Shown: piece after piece, positions 25,858 to 38,890 of the stretch | How positions within the stretch are numbered: position 1 is the stretch's first letter | Layout: each line of letters starts with the position of its first letter | NCBI RefSeq assembly: GCF_014633365.1 | Contig: NC_068344.1 | Coordinates: forward strand, 36,330,670-36,394,669 | DNA: 64,000 bases | Reading direction: 5' to 3' | DNA from: Diospyros lotus | Taxonomy: Eukaryota; Streptophyta; Magnoliopsida; Ericales; Ebenaceae | Position numbers and translations under genes: made by a program | Notes under the pieces: generated by a model | The model's input: the letters and a program-made list of their open reading frames with translations, nothing else | Told to the model about the DNA's origin: nothing | Databases searched by the model: none

Positions 25858-27866
25858 AAAGATGCGACAGATAACACCATTATTAGTTATGATTTCTAAC
25901 ATTATTCAAATATAAATCAACCACTATGTCACCATTCCTAAGCATACTTAATTAATCATAATAATTTTTATGTTTAGGAATGGGGTAAATAATTTAATAT
26001 TTATGCACATTGAAATAATGCAAAAAGTAATAATAATGGTAATAAAAATGCAAAATTAGAATGATTAAAGCCTCTCAACTGCAGCCTTTATTTAAGATGA
26101 TAGCAATGGCATCATTAATTAAATGTACTCATTCAATGCTTCAATTTCATCTGTTGCATAGTGTGGTCCAGTTTCATTTTCGCGGCTATATAACTATGTA
26201 TAGGTGTCGGAGGAAGTCTTCAAAAATATGCACTAAAAAAATTAGCTCCCAATCAACATCTATCAAATCTCCTTAAACATCAGAATGATATGTTCAGTAA
26301 GTATTAATATTTGTAACGTTAACCCTCAATTACTTTCCAAATAATGATTTATAGTGCCGAAAAAACTAAAAGTATACTCATGAAAACTAATATTTATGAT
26401 ATTAACTCTTAGTTACTAAACAATTTAACTCAGTAAAATATAAAAAGACTGATCAATTGGGAGCCGCCAAAAATGTTGCAGAGCTTACCTCTGTAAGATA
26501 TGAAAGAAGGAGATGTTAGCTAACTTTGTTCAGACAACAACGCATTGCATTTGATGTGCCAGCTAGGACATGAATCGCTCTTATTTCTTAAAACACTTTT
26601 TATTTTGCTCTCTTCACGAAAAATAAACCATCATCTGCCGAACCAAATAGTTAAGAACCTATCAAGAGCTCCTACCACACTATTTTGCCGCTGCCCGTAT
26701 GACTCCCTTGTTCCACCGTTGTCTAGATCATCCAAATTTTTTCAAGTAATTAAAAAAAATAATAATATAAATCGCTCTTATTTCCTCACACACTTATTAT
26801 TTTGTTCATTTCACAAAAAATAAACCATCATTTGTAGAACCAAACAGTTAAGAACCTATAAGGGCTCCTACCACACTACTTTGCCGCTGCCCATAAGACT
26901 CCCTTGTCCCACTGTTGTCAAGGTCATCCAAATTTATTAGAGTAATTAAAAAAATAGCAATATAAATTATTGTTTGTATACTAAATATAATAAATTTTAA
27001 AGACATTTGTATATTTTTATTTACATATAACTAGTAATCAATAATTTTAAGCGTATAAAAATTTGCTTAATTATTAACCTTCTGACTTACTAGATATAAT
27101 AAATTTTAAAATAATGTAATAATGCATTCGTTTGGAATTGTCCTTTTCAAAAATAAAATGTAAATTTATGTCTCTAAATGACCATGTCACCATAATTTTT
27201 TAATATCCCAAGTCAATCCATATATGACCGTTGAGGGTTATAAGTTTAGGTTCATCATTAATACATGACAACATGATAATGATTATTAATATTAATTAAA
27301 AACATTATATATTAACATAGTTTACAAATTTAATGAGTATACTTGTCACTTTTTAATTTATTTAATAAATTTTAAATATTAAATTTTTCTAAATACTAAT
27401 TAAATTTTAAAACCCATTTCCCAAAAAAACTCTTTTTGTTAATACATGCTTTTTATAGAGCTATCAATAGACTCTAATGCATAGAAATGACTTAAAAATA
27501 ATGTTTTGGCGTTTTCGAGACATTTCTTATTCTGGAAATAATGAATACGTATAAGAACGTTTTTTGAGTCATTTTTGTAATTTAAAAAATATTTTGGGGG
27601 GTATTCCATAATATACCCAAACTATAGCAAATTCATTTCGGGTAGCAGACGCTAGTTAGAGATGGAAGAATTTTTGTCTCTTCTCCTCAATCGATTTTGC
27701 ATTTCTTCTCTTCAATCTTTATGCCTTAGCCCTAATTTTTGAAGTCCAAAGCATTTCTCAACTCAATCCTCTCATTTTTTACCCTAAATGGTCGTCATTT
27801 TGTCATCGTTCCCTTGTTGGCCAGTTGCTTAGTGTTTGGTGCCGTTGTCGATTTAGTTGCTTAGTG
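25858..27866. other. intergenic, no gene found
   Basis: Contains the 197-bp duplication, then AT-rich DNA. From about 27600 there is low-complexity CT-rich sequence with repeated 'ttgcttagtg.ttggtg' words that continues on the far side of the solo LTR (29262-29490). Confidence 0.4.
26570..26966. repeat. tandem duplication, 197-bp period
   Basis: Two adjacent copies share 'aaaataaaccatcat', 'gttaagaacctat', 'gctcctaccacacta' and 'tttgccgctgccc' at an offset of 197 bases (for example 26624 and 26821). The copies are clearly diverged and no coding function is seen. Confidence 0.75.
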
Positions 27867-27871
27867 CTTGG

Positions 27872-29261
27872 TGATAGAATTGAACTGATATGGCACACAC
27901 CAAGAGGGGGGTGAATTGGTGTAATTAAAAAAATTCTTTTGAGAAGTAAAAATATTTTGGTTAAAGAAAAATTTATCAATGAATAAGCTAAGTCAAAAGA
28001 GCAAGGATGCAAACATAAAACAGAAAAGATGAATAGCAGTGAAGACACAGATTTATAGTGGTTCAGCCTTCCAATCTTAGTCCATTACCTTAGCTATCCA
28101 CTAAGGATTTTAAAAGCAATTTCACTATCAAACCCCCTACTCAATATGAGCAGATTCTCTAGTCCTTGACTAGGCAGAGTTACAACCTCCCAATTTAATG
28201 GGCCCTCTAGCTACTGCTAGGAAAAATATAGAAAATGAAGTAGAGATTCTAAGAGTACAACTCTTAGTTACAAGCTCTCTCTTTAAATTAATGATCGAGG
28301 CTTAAAAGAATAGAACAGTAAGATATCAAAGCCTCTTAAATGGAAATACAGAGAGAAAGAAAAATAAACGCTTGATGTAACAGTGAAGGCACAGTCGTTT
28401 TAGATATTCAATAAGATTCAACAGCCTTCAATGCGTCTTCAACCACTTATTTATAGTTGATGGTGCGCAAGTTCAAAATTTGGACCGTTGTGGGTGGTTG
28501 GGCGAGCATTTAATGAGCAAAAAACTAGCTGTTATAAGTTTCTATAAAACACATAATCGACAGAGAAAATAGGTTAGTCGACTATTTTATCAAATAAAGC
28601 TAAGTATAGTCGACAAACAGAAAGAGATAGTCGATTATTTTTTAATACAAAAATTCCATAGTTGACAGATACAAGTGTATAGTCGACAGATGTGAAAATG
28701 TGAAGAAAATTTTGAATTTACAAAACAAAAATAGTCGATAGATGAAAACCCATAGTCGACTATCCTTACTTGATAGTCGACAGATTAAGAAATAGTCGAC
28801 AGATGCCTCACATAGTCGACAGATCAAACCAACATAGTCGACTATCCTTATATATAGTCGACTATTCTTAACAGCATAGTCGACTATTTTAAGGCATAGT
28901 CAACAGAATGAAACACATAGTCGACTATCCTTTTGAAAACATAGAAAACTTAAACACATCCTCATTTTGATCTTTTTGAAAGCAAGTTGAGATTATCAAA
29001 AGTATATTTTTAAAATAAATATCACTCAACCAAACTCAATATTTCTTCTATAGGATTTCATATTTTGCTTCAAAATTCATGTATTACAAATTTGTTTTCT
29101 CATTCACAATTCACATATTAAAAGCTATTTTCTCATTTATATAATCCATGCCTTGCTTCATATTATAAAAGTTATTTTCTCATTTATGTAATCCATATTA
29201 TAGAGATTGATTTTCATATAGTCATTATCAAAACCATTTTATTACTAAGAGTAAAATATCA
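27872..29261 (+). mobile_element. solo LTR, 1390 bp, TSD CTTGG
   Basis: The stretch starts TGATA and ends TATCA, is flanked on both sides by CTTGG (27867-27871 and 29262-29266), and has no primer site or coding region, so it is a lone LTR left by recombination. Its first 60 bases ('ggcacacaccaagagg', then 'gtgaattggtgt') resemble the start of SIRE-type copia LTRs as I remember them; that assignment is tentative. It is inserted in a low-complexity repeat whose two halves lie on either side. The orientation is nominal. Confidence 0.75.
28553..28935. repeat. interspersed array of ATAGTCGAC motifs inside the solo LTR
   Basis: About 16 exact or near-exact copies of ATAGTCGAC occur with irregular spacing of roughly 15-45 bases. 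They fall into two kinds: those continuing to the perfect palindrome ATAGTCGACTAT, and those continuing as ATAGTCGACAGAT. A few are altered (GTTGAC, GTCAAC, GTCGAT). Confidence 0.9.
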
Positions 29262-30728
29262 CTTGGTTGCGATTGTTCACGAGATCATCGTTTCCAATTC
29301 TAATTGCTCAATTCTCTCTCACTGTCAATTACTCGATGCTTGGTACTCATACTATCGTCGATTCAATTGCTCGATGCTTGGTGCGATCGCTTGCAAGGTC
29401 ATCATTTCCAACTCTGACTACTCGGTTCCCTCTTGTTACTGATTGCTCGATGCTCAGTGTTTGATGTTCGTGTTGTTGTCGATTCAAATTAACTATTTTT
29501 TAAATTGAATAAATATTTTTTTATAATTTTTTATATTAAAAATTATATTTACAAAAAATCTCCTATATATTTTTTAGTTACATTTTTATCCCACGTTTAC
29601 GTTTTTTACTTTTTCAAAAAAAATATCATTCTTTTTGTTTTTATTTCATATCGAAAACGTTTCCTATTTCTGTTGCTGTGTAACCTAATCAATAGATCAC
29701 TTAACCTAATATTCTAACTCAAACTCAACACAAAATTAGTGAATTTTGGATCGACCCTTTAACAAGTCTAAGTCGTTATTAGGTCAACACGATAAAAATT
29801 TATTAGGTTCATATTAATAGTAGGTCAACCCAAAAGAATTTGAAATCGACCCGATAGTAAAACAAGATTTTAATTATTTTTCCAAGTATATATCATGAAT
29901 AATGGATGTCTTGTCCTTTATGTCTTAACAATTTTGGATGGCTTCACAAGAATCAGAACAATACTAATCATTTAATTAGTAATCTATGTGTTACTTTATT
30001 TTATTTTTTAATTTTAATATTTTGATTAGTATTTAAATTTAAATAAATATTTAAACAAGTTAATAAATTAACTTGATATGTATATGTTAATATTAACAGG
30101 TATTTAATATTTAACCTATTTAGTTAACCTGTTCAAATCAAAATTAAGAATTATGTATTCAATAAATTAACAGATGAAAATAGAATTAAATATTAATAGA
30201 TGGAGACCGGAGAATACAGTCGACTTCAAGTCATCATGCTAGCCTGTCTTCTTTACTTGCTTTGATAACCCCATAGCATTTTATTGCACGTGTGTGTAGT
30301 CCATTGGACCCATAGAGCTGCTGCTCAATCACATCGCTTTATTCGAAAAGGCTGTCAAATAGTTATCCTCTCACACAATCTTTAATTAGGGTTTCATTGT
30401 TACTATATATTTATATATTTTTATTAGTTAATAAAACACCCTCACAAAGTAAGACCACCTCACATATGGTTGCGTACTTAGTTGATCATACTGAGATAAT
30501 TTTGACAAAGTCCATGATCTTTTAGGAATTTTTTTGTTTTGAATGAAACATCTTATAATATGGTATCATAAATTGATCTTAATTTAATTAAGATGGCAAA
30601 AAAATTTGTTATCATGAGACAAATCATTTAGTTATACCTTTGAGGTTAACAAGTTTCACCGATGGTTCATTTTCGGTGATGGTGTTAGATTTTTGGATTA
30701 AAATCAAATTAAAATCGGAGTCAATCAA
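29262..30728. other. intergenic, no gene found
   Basis: Begins with the right half of the 'tgctcgatgcttggt' low-complexity repeat. A segment at 29500-29650 resembles 36375-36480. The stretch 30200-30400 has ordinary composition but no frame or known motif. Confidence 0.4.
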
Positions 30729-31464
30729 TATTGTTGTTAAAATCCCGATTTTATGTGTATGATTTTACGATTTTAAGATTAAAAAACCTCCTAAACGATT
30801 CAAATCCTATGTAAAATCTAATTTGGGATAAAATCCTATAAAATCTCGATTTTATATATACGATTTTACGCTTTAGAGATCTTTAAACAATTTTACGCTT
30901 CAAAGACCTTCATTGATTTAAGTTACAATTTAGAGGATGCTTCTAACGTCTCAATGTCACATAACATCTGACATTGGAACTTATGCAATAAATTGTTATA
31001 TTTTGCCTCAAATTGGAACTTGATTTAACATTGATTGCATAAGTAAATCAAGACAAACAAGTAATTAATTAATGGACCACCAAACCTCAAATCTGGATTT
31101 TACTTGATTTAATCAACGTTAAATCAAGAAAAAAATGCAACATAAATCTAATGGAAGACGTTGAAAGAATCCTCTAAAGAATTTTAAGCTATATTTTACC
31201 TCTAAATTGCCTATACCAACCTGCTAGTTTTTTAGCTATATTTTGGAAGTATATCTTTTGAACTATAATAAGGAATAATCAGGTTATTAAAAAATATTAA
31301 TTCATTTTCTACAAAATTATATTATTATAAACATATATTTATAAAAATTGAAGGGTATTTTTAATTATCTCTAAAATCTTACGATTTTATGATTCGATTT
31401 TACGATCCGATTTTATGAACACTTTTTCGATCTCACTTAAAATCCTGATTTTAACAATCTTGAA
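30729..31464. mobile_element. MITE-like element with TTGTTAAAATC termini
   Basis: The left end 'ttgttaaaatcccgatttta' is mirrored by the right end, whose complement reads 'attgttaaaatcaggatttt'. Several internal copies of 'cgattttacg' and 'tcgattttata' occur near both ends. It has no coding frame and no clear target duplication. Confidence 0.55.
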
Positions 31465-32790
31465 ATCAATGAAGAAGATATATGGACCATTGTCAATGGA
31501 TTGATTTATTCTTTTTTCTCTTTTTCTTCTTCTTCTCGCTATTAGAACCTAGCAACATTTTCAAACCACGTGGATTAGTAGTGAAGAATGAGTGTCTTTG
31601 CCGAAACACTAAACTATATACATATATAAGAACTAGTAAAAACATTTTTAAATTACAAAAAGTATCTCGATCAATAAATAAAGTCATATTAGATTTGGAT
31701 GCATTTTACCCTACATGTTATGTCAATGTTAAAATGAAAAAATATATTGTTACCTACTGAATAATTAATTATATTGACTGAAGTACCAAAATTAAGGTCT
31801 GGACACCAACTCAATCCCTAACAAATTCATGGCTTAAACCAAAAGAATGTACTTTTGGATATATGCATGCATCCATCTTCACTTCACTATATATATATAT
31901 ATATATGAGTAGCTCCAAACTGACTTTTCATGATATGGAGTTTTGCTAAACAACAAAGGAAACGAATTTAACATATGTTCTATCAAAAACATGCAATTAA
32001 AAAAATATATATATATATATATATAGTGGCTTTAATTACCAAGTTTATACCTTCATCATGATGGGGGCAAACGTGGCATCAAACCCTTCCAAAAACAACA
32101 TCATTACGTGGACCATGAGGAGAGATCCATCCACTTAATTACCATCCATGGCTAGTCTTTTTATTTATTTATATTGACATGTGTGCATGCCATGATGAAG
32201 GAAAGAGGGTCAAAGTAAATTAACAATACTTTTGCTTTGCTTTTCACATTGTTAAGTCGAATTTTGTCAAAATTACAGACCAATTAGGAGTCAAAGAGAT
32301 ACAGTACTTTGTTTAATTAATTAACATTTGGTTAATATATGTCACCTCCATCTAACTGTCTAACACCACGCATACGCATCTATATCATATATAGATTTAC
32401 TTCATATATATTCATCAGTTGTCCTCTTCCATGAAAGGAAAGCATTCATCAAATCTTTTTACCCCACCTCCACTGTATAATTAATTAAAAAAATATTCTG
32501 AGATTTGAGTTTTCTTTTAATTAAAAAGCTTAGTTTAAATTGAAAGCTTATTTCATATATATATATATATATACTTTTTTTTAATATAGGTATATGTCTG
32601 ATCTACCCACTTCCACCGCCCCTTTCCTCGCCGCCGTGTGGCGGCAGCGAGCGAGCCAGCGAAAACAGGCAGCCCAGTTGGCGGAATTGGCGCGTTTGGG
32701 TCGGTGGTGACCATGTGTCCAGAGCCAGCAAAGACGGTGCCTTGACTTCACTTTTGTCCCAAGAAATTTCAAAAAAAGTCTTCATGTTCG

Positions 32791-32822
<32 letters not shown>

Positions 32823-35800
32823 AAGCGCATTTGTTTGTAGCAAAAAAAAAAAAAAACAAATTATTTATAGTCAAAGAATATCAACTTTACTATTCAATTG
32901 TCAAATGCCAAGATACCATCTGATCTGTATCCAGAAGACACGTATTTCTTTTAATAAATTATATACCAAGCGTCACTGTCTTTCTCTTTGATTATCGGAG
33001 CATGGACTTTAAAGTGATCTAAAAAGAATGGTCCAGACACAAGAAATGATCCAATAAAATTCATACTCAAAAGTATCTTGAATCGAGATATATAAGTCTT
33101 AAATTCTAGAGGTACGAGAGGGACTTTGGACATTAATCTGCTAATTATTCTTATCTTTTACTTTTTTATTAAAATTTTGATATTAATTTCATCCTCAAAA
33201 ATTAGCCAAGAGACAAAAGTCCCACGCTTGCAGGAACTAGCAGGTGGTACCTTAGGTTCCAATACATAGCAACATCGACTACTAAGACTTATGAGAGTCA
33301 ACTTGAGACTATTACTATGCGGGTATAGACAGGTAAAGAAAATACGTTTAAAATCATCTTTTGTTAACTTGAGATAAGAGTTCTCTATCTTCGAGAGAAT
33401 GTCAGAAGTTACAAGCAAAGGAACTTTTGACGATTTAATTCCATATTAACAATTTATGTGCTTAATCTCATAAACATGAAGATCATTGAATATATTAATT
33501 ATCACTTCTTGAATAAGTACTCCTAATGTCACAAGTACCAATCCAAAATCTAAGATCTTAGAATTTGATCAGTTAAAAATCTATCCCCCTTAATTAGATT
33601 GGGCCCTGTAAATAACAAAGCAACCTTTCAATTAGTAGGACCAGAATAGCGATTATGAATAGACGAGACTGTTATACACGACATATACACACACACACAT
33701 ATATATATATATATATGAAAAGGTCAAAAAGGCAAAATGAAAAGATCATTTTCATATAGAAAACAAAGGATGCAACAACCCAAATCAAACCTTGCACATC
33801 GACACTGTCCCTATATTGCTTTTACATAACTTGCATGTGTGCGCTTATATATATATATATATATATCGATGTCTGCATGAATATATATATATGTATAAAT
33901 ACACATACACACGCACATATATATATATATATATATAGACGAACAGGATAGAGATTGTCGGCATGTAGAGATGGGGGACAAGGTGGTGTGGTGAAGGAGT
34001 CGTCAACTCTTGCACTGGATTTGCCCCAAGCAACGGAACAAAATGGCTAGCTATCAATATATACATATATATATATATATGTATATAAGGTGGCATTTAT
34101 TTGTAATTAATTATTATTTAGAGGTTATAGATTTAAATATTCTTAGGATAGTTAATTTTTATTTTTTAAAGAAGATATATAACATAAAGAATAGTTTAGA
34201 AAGACATTTTGTTGACAGAATTTTGTGGTATTGAAATTAATATTTATTTACATAATAGTATAAAGATATAAATTTAATGAATGAATGAATGAATCATTTG
34301 AAATTGATAATTGGAAGTGGGTTCTACCAACTTTCCAGGGTTCTTCTTTTCAAGGTTTGCGGCTCAAAAGGCTGTTTCCTAACCTTTGAATTTGCTTTGA
34401 AGCTTTTGAACATGTCTGCAACCCCGTCTCTCATCTTATTTTCAAGTTCCTTTCTTAAATATAAATATAATATATATATATATACACACACATGGCACTT
34501 AGAGATGGATGAACTCTTATATATATATTTCGATTTAGACTAAAATGTATTTTTCTTGGTTCGATCCTTATTGCCTTAGTAGAATTAGTTAAATAAGACA
34601 AAAATAATATGGGTAATGACTCGATCTTATTTTAACAAGAGTGAATAGGTAAACTAATTGCCCTATATATACGAGAATTTGATTTTATATTTATATATTA
34701 TTTTGTGGGAAAAAAGGACAAGTTGTACAACAAGGTACACAAAAAAAAAAAAAAAAAGGCTCAAAATTTGGAGGGCCCCATATTTATTCTGCAATAATAC
34801 AGGCCCCCAAATGAAATGAACGGCAGCTCTGCATGGGTGACTATTATTATTATAGAGATGGAGATGGCTGGAAATAAAAATCCAATGCCCAATCATCACT
34901 TCTCAATTATAGCACATCTTCTTCTTCTTCTTTTCGGTTTCCCCTTTTCATCCCCCCAAAAGCTTTCATCTTTCTCTGTCTCACTTAAAAAAAATTGTTT
35001 CTTGATGAGGTGATGTCTCTTTAGGACCTCTGCATCAACATCTCCCTCCCTTGTCTCTTTTCTTTATTTTTTAAATACAAAAAATTGATGTAATTTAAGG
35101 GTATTCGTATCCGAGTAAGTTCGAGAGAATTGAATTGAACTTAATGTGATTTGATCGATATAATTTTAAGATTTTTTTTTTAATTTGATTCGGGTTTATG
35201 TTTAATTTAATTTTTTACAACTAATATTCAAGTTGGAATAACATAAACTTAGTTGGGTATTACCTTCAAATGCATTTTGTAATTGAGGGGGCGAAATAAT
35301 ATAAAATTGTAATTAAATGGATCCGAGAATATAAGTACTAAATAATTTAGAATAATTGGGAGGTTGCAGAGAGAGAGAGAGAGAGAGAAAGAAAGAGAGG
35401 TGAGGACTGTGCCGACGAGCAGGGAATGGATCATAAGATCTTTCTGCTTTTAGGGAGGGGCCTAAGAATCTCTATACAAACAGTGACGTCCTAGCAGTTG
35501 AGAGAGAGAGAGAGAGAGAGAGATGGGTTGGAATGGTGGTGGGGTCTTGAAATAAAAGTAGGGCGGTGGAAGTTGCCGGCAAAATACCGGGGGGGCCTTC
35601 TTGGCCCTTTGCGGCGGCGATGCCTTCTCCGACAAATCCCCATCTCCATCATCTTCTTCTTCGGCTACGTCGTACGTCTTCAATGGGAGGTTCAGACGCA
35701 ATGGATGGTCCGTCTGCAGACTACAGTGCGTGGGGGGTAGCTTTCTCCCCTCTCTCGATCGTCTGCAGCCTGCAGGCACCACGTTTCAAACAATTTCAAC

Positions 35801-36483
35801 GTGCTGCCACCATAGCAGCTAGGAAGAGGAATGATTATGGGGTGACAAGGATGTAAAGATGGAGACAACATGGCGGCAAAGAAAAGATGTGCCCTTGCCC
35901 TTGCCCTTTGTGTTCGTATTCCAGCTGGCGTCTGGAGAGGCTTCTTTCATCACCGGTCAACCACTCACTTCCCCTTACTCGTCCGCCTGTCATCGATGAA
36001 TCTATTGTAATGAATTTTATATATATTTTATTTATAAATCAATTATTATGTTTGAAATCATATCATTTAAAATATAAAATTTAATTAAATTTTACAAATT
36101 TTATGTTTAAAGTCTATGGCGCACGGAAAGACGTTGTTTTAGCGTTTTTCAAAATGTTCTAATTTTTAAAATACAAAAAATAAGATAAAAAAAAATAACC
36201 GTTTTTAAAATTTTTAAAACTATTTTGTAATATTAAAAGAATATTAGAAACCTATTTTTAATTTGAAAACGTGATTCTATCCACGAAAAGCTTAGAGAGA
36301 GAAAAAATTATAACTTAAAATTCTTAATTTTTTTCAAATTTTTTTGAATGTATTATAGAATTTATGTTTATTTTTTAGATTGAATAATTATTTTTTTATA
36401 ATTTTATATTAAAAATTATATTTTAAAAAATATATTTTTTAGTTATGTGTTTCTTTACGTTTTTGTTTCTTATATTATTTTTC
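31465..36483. other. intergenic, microsatellite-rich, no gene supported
   Basis: Many (AT)n tracts are present, for example 31890-31915, 32003-32023, 32795-32818 and 33690-34085. A GC-rich patch lies at 32600-32760. A minus-strand LTR-like relic lies at about 32950-33300. A pyrimidine-rich stretch with a 65-residue frame that starts like a signal peptide lies at 34816-35013. GA tracts (35370-35400, 35500-35522) precede a GC-rich island (35540-35860) with open frames on both strands. None of these frames matches a family I know. Confidence 0.4.
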
Positions 36484-36588
36484 GTTGCCACCCTCCAAAT
36501 CTCCCAATTCAACCTCACGTCCTCGCTGCTCAACAACAAATTCAATCTCTTTGTCATTGCCTGCAACCCCAACAAGAAAGAGATGTGA
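36484..36588 (+). pseudogene. fragment of an NDR1/HIN1-like (LEA_2) gene
   Basis: A 35-codon open stretch ends in TGA. It reads with the pattern of the LEA_2 domain in NHL proteins: an ISQFNLTSS-like motif, an F-x-L-x-V-x-A strand, and NPNKK. NHL proteins are membrane-anchored and linked to defence. Only this small piece survives, with no start, no membrane segment and AT-rich repeat DNA upstream. The copia element inserted just downstream. It could be a transposon-captured fragment or the last relic of a local gene. The call rests on a short match. Confidence 0.45.
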
Positions 36589-36616
36589 GATAGATAGTTG
36601 TAAGCCCATTTGATTC

Positions 36617-37460
36617 TGTTGGTTTTTGTTTCTCAATGAGGGCCAAGGCTATGATGAAGTTTCGAATTTATCTTCATGGGTTTCGGCTCGAGATTAAAGT
36701 ATAGTCTAAATATACCACCCATTGACAGCCCATTAAAAAGTCGGGCCATGAGCCCTTAATTAAGTTTTTTGAAGAAAAATAGGCTAAGCCCATTTGCTCA
36801 AGACTTAAGGAAGTCCAAGCCCAAGCCAAATAGCTTCCCAGCCGTGCCCTAGCACCATCATATAAAAGGCCCATTTTCTGCTTTCTTTTGCTCTTATTTG
36901 ACGGCCGAACTCTCTCTATTTCTCTCTTTACTCTCCCGATATTTTCCTTTTGATGGCCGATCTTCGTGAGTCGGTTCTTCCCTTTTCAGCCAGATCTCCC
37001 TTTCCATGGTAGTGGTCTTCCTTTCCTTTGAAAGCCCTTGGTCGATTGGTGAGTAGCTATTATTTATTTGGTTCGATAGATCCCTTAGAGGTAAGCTTTT
37101 TGGTACTGTTCTTCGTCCCATATCTTCTTGATTGTTCTTGTTCCTTGGTGGATCTTGCTGTGAACGTAACTTGTGTGGTTTTGGGAGAAGATTTGGTGTT
37201 CTGGCTGAGAGGGTTTGGGCTCTGATTTGGGGGTTCTGTGGCTCGGTTCTTGTGTGCTTCCGTGAGGCTTGGTGTCTCTATTTTTGGAGTTACCTGGGTG
37301 GTACAAACTGGACAGATCCAGATCTAAGCCTTGAAAAGCTATTTTACAGGGAGTTTCATCTCTTTTACTCTTTTGTGTTCTTGATTGTTTTTTCGATATC
37401 TCTTTCGTTTGCTTATATTTTGTTCTAACCCTCTGTTTTGGTAAGTATTCTTCCGCAACA
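36617..37460 (+). repeat. copia 5' LTR (844 bp)
   Basis: It starts TGTTGG and ends CCGCAACA. A TATA-like 'catataaaag' at about 36857-36866 is a candidate promoter. Confidence 0.9.
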
Positions 37461-37462
37461 AA

Positions 37463-37475
37463 TGGTATCAGAGCC
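37463..37475 (+). promoter_or_regulatory. copia primer binding site (initiator Met tRNA)
   Basis: TGGTATCAGAGCC, complementary to the 3' end of plant initiator tRNA-Met, lies two bases after the LTR. The 650 bases from here to gag are an untranslated leader. Confidence 0.9.
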
Positions 37476-38125
37476 TCGTGTGGCTCCTGGGTTGTACAAA
37501 ACCAAAACCTAATAGAAAAACCCCTCTGGTTTTCTCAATCGATTTACACGGTAAGTGGTTCTAGGGTTTACGTTGGAACCCGAATCATTTAACTCAAATT
37601 GCTTTGTGTAGTGAATGATTTGGGGTAAACCAACCCCAGATCCGTGATCCTTTGTCCGAGTAGGTTCACTCTGACCGGCGCGTGCTAGTTTACTCTTCGG
37701 TCGGTGACGACGCGTGTAGTTGGCAGACTTTGGCACATGGAGGCCGACAGGTCCGCAAGATCCGACCCGATTTCATTCTAGATCTCATTCTTGAGATCTA
37801 GCTCGATAAATTTTGTATCAGCTTATTTGAGTTGTTTTTCCTGCAGTTACTGTTCTCTAAATTTTTGTTGTTGTTCCAATATATACTTTGTTGAGTACAT
37901 CTTGATAATATGCTGTGTGATATCAGTTACTTGGCTATGTGCAAAACAAGTTTAGAATATTATTTATTTTGTAAATCAGTTTTCTCTATCCCTGTTTAGT
38001 CCTGTTCCAGTTCTGTTTATTATTCCTCTATGAATCTACTGCCTGAGTTAAATCTTTAAAACTGTGTGTTTGCATCAATTTAATTAGGCTGCATATTCTA
38101 TGTGAAATTCATATACTTAGTGAAT

Positions 38126-38890
38126 ATGACCACACACTTCGAATTAGGGGTTTTTAATGGGAAGGGGGATTTTTCTATTTGGCAACAAAAAATTAAGGGA
38201 ATTTTAGTACAACAGAAAGTATCTAAGGCCATAGATGGTAAATACCCTGAAGGTACTAGAGAAGAACAAAAACTAGAAGCTGATGAATTGGCATACACTT
38301 CAATAATCTCACATCTCTCTGATTCAGTGTTAAGAAAAGTAGGAAAACTTGACACAACTAAAGAGTTATGGGAAAAACTGAAAAAATTATATGTGAAAAA
38401 GTCCACACCAAATAAACTCTATTTGTTAGAGAATTTTTTCAATTTTAAGATTGACCCTTCTAAGGATCTAGATGACAACTTAGATGTTTTCAACAAATTA
38501 GTTCAAGATATCACTAATTGTGGTGAAACAATATCTGAAGAATATAAGACTGTAATTTTATTAAATGCTATTTCGGATATCTATAAAGAGGTTAAAAATG
38601 CAATTAAATATGGTAGGGATACCTTAACACCAGAAATTGTCATAGATTCTTTAAGAAGTAAAGAAATAAAACTTAAACATGAGAAAAGACATGGCGAAGT
38701 CCATATAATGAGAGGTAGGTTCCAATCTAAGAATTAAGAAAGAGGTGGTAAGAAAAAAGGAAGAAATAGGTCCAAATCCAAAAATCGAGGGAAGGGTAAA
38801 AAATGTTATGGGTGTGGTAAAACTGGGCATTTTATTAAAAATTGTTATGCAAAAAAAAATAAAAATAAAGAAAAAGGTAAGGATCAAGAA
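38126..38890 (+). pseudogene. copia gag with CCHC zinc knuckle, interrupted
   Basis: The frame opens at ATG 38126 (an in-frame ATG 24 bases upstream also exists). It encodes the UBN2-type gag core (FNGKGDFSIWQQKIKGILVQ and following) and stops at TAA 38735-38737. The same frame resumes directly and carries a CCHC knuckle, C-x2-C-x4-H-x4-C, at 38804-38845. Its product would have packaged element RNA into particles. Confidence 0.85.

Noticed and set aside
28553..28935. CRISPR-like array of TCGAC repeats
   Set aside because: The repeat is only 9-13 bases, spacing is irregular, the host is a plant, and the array is inside an LTR.
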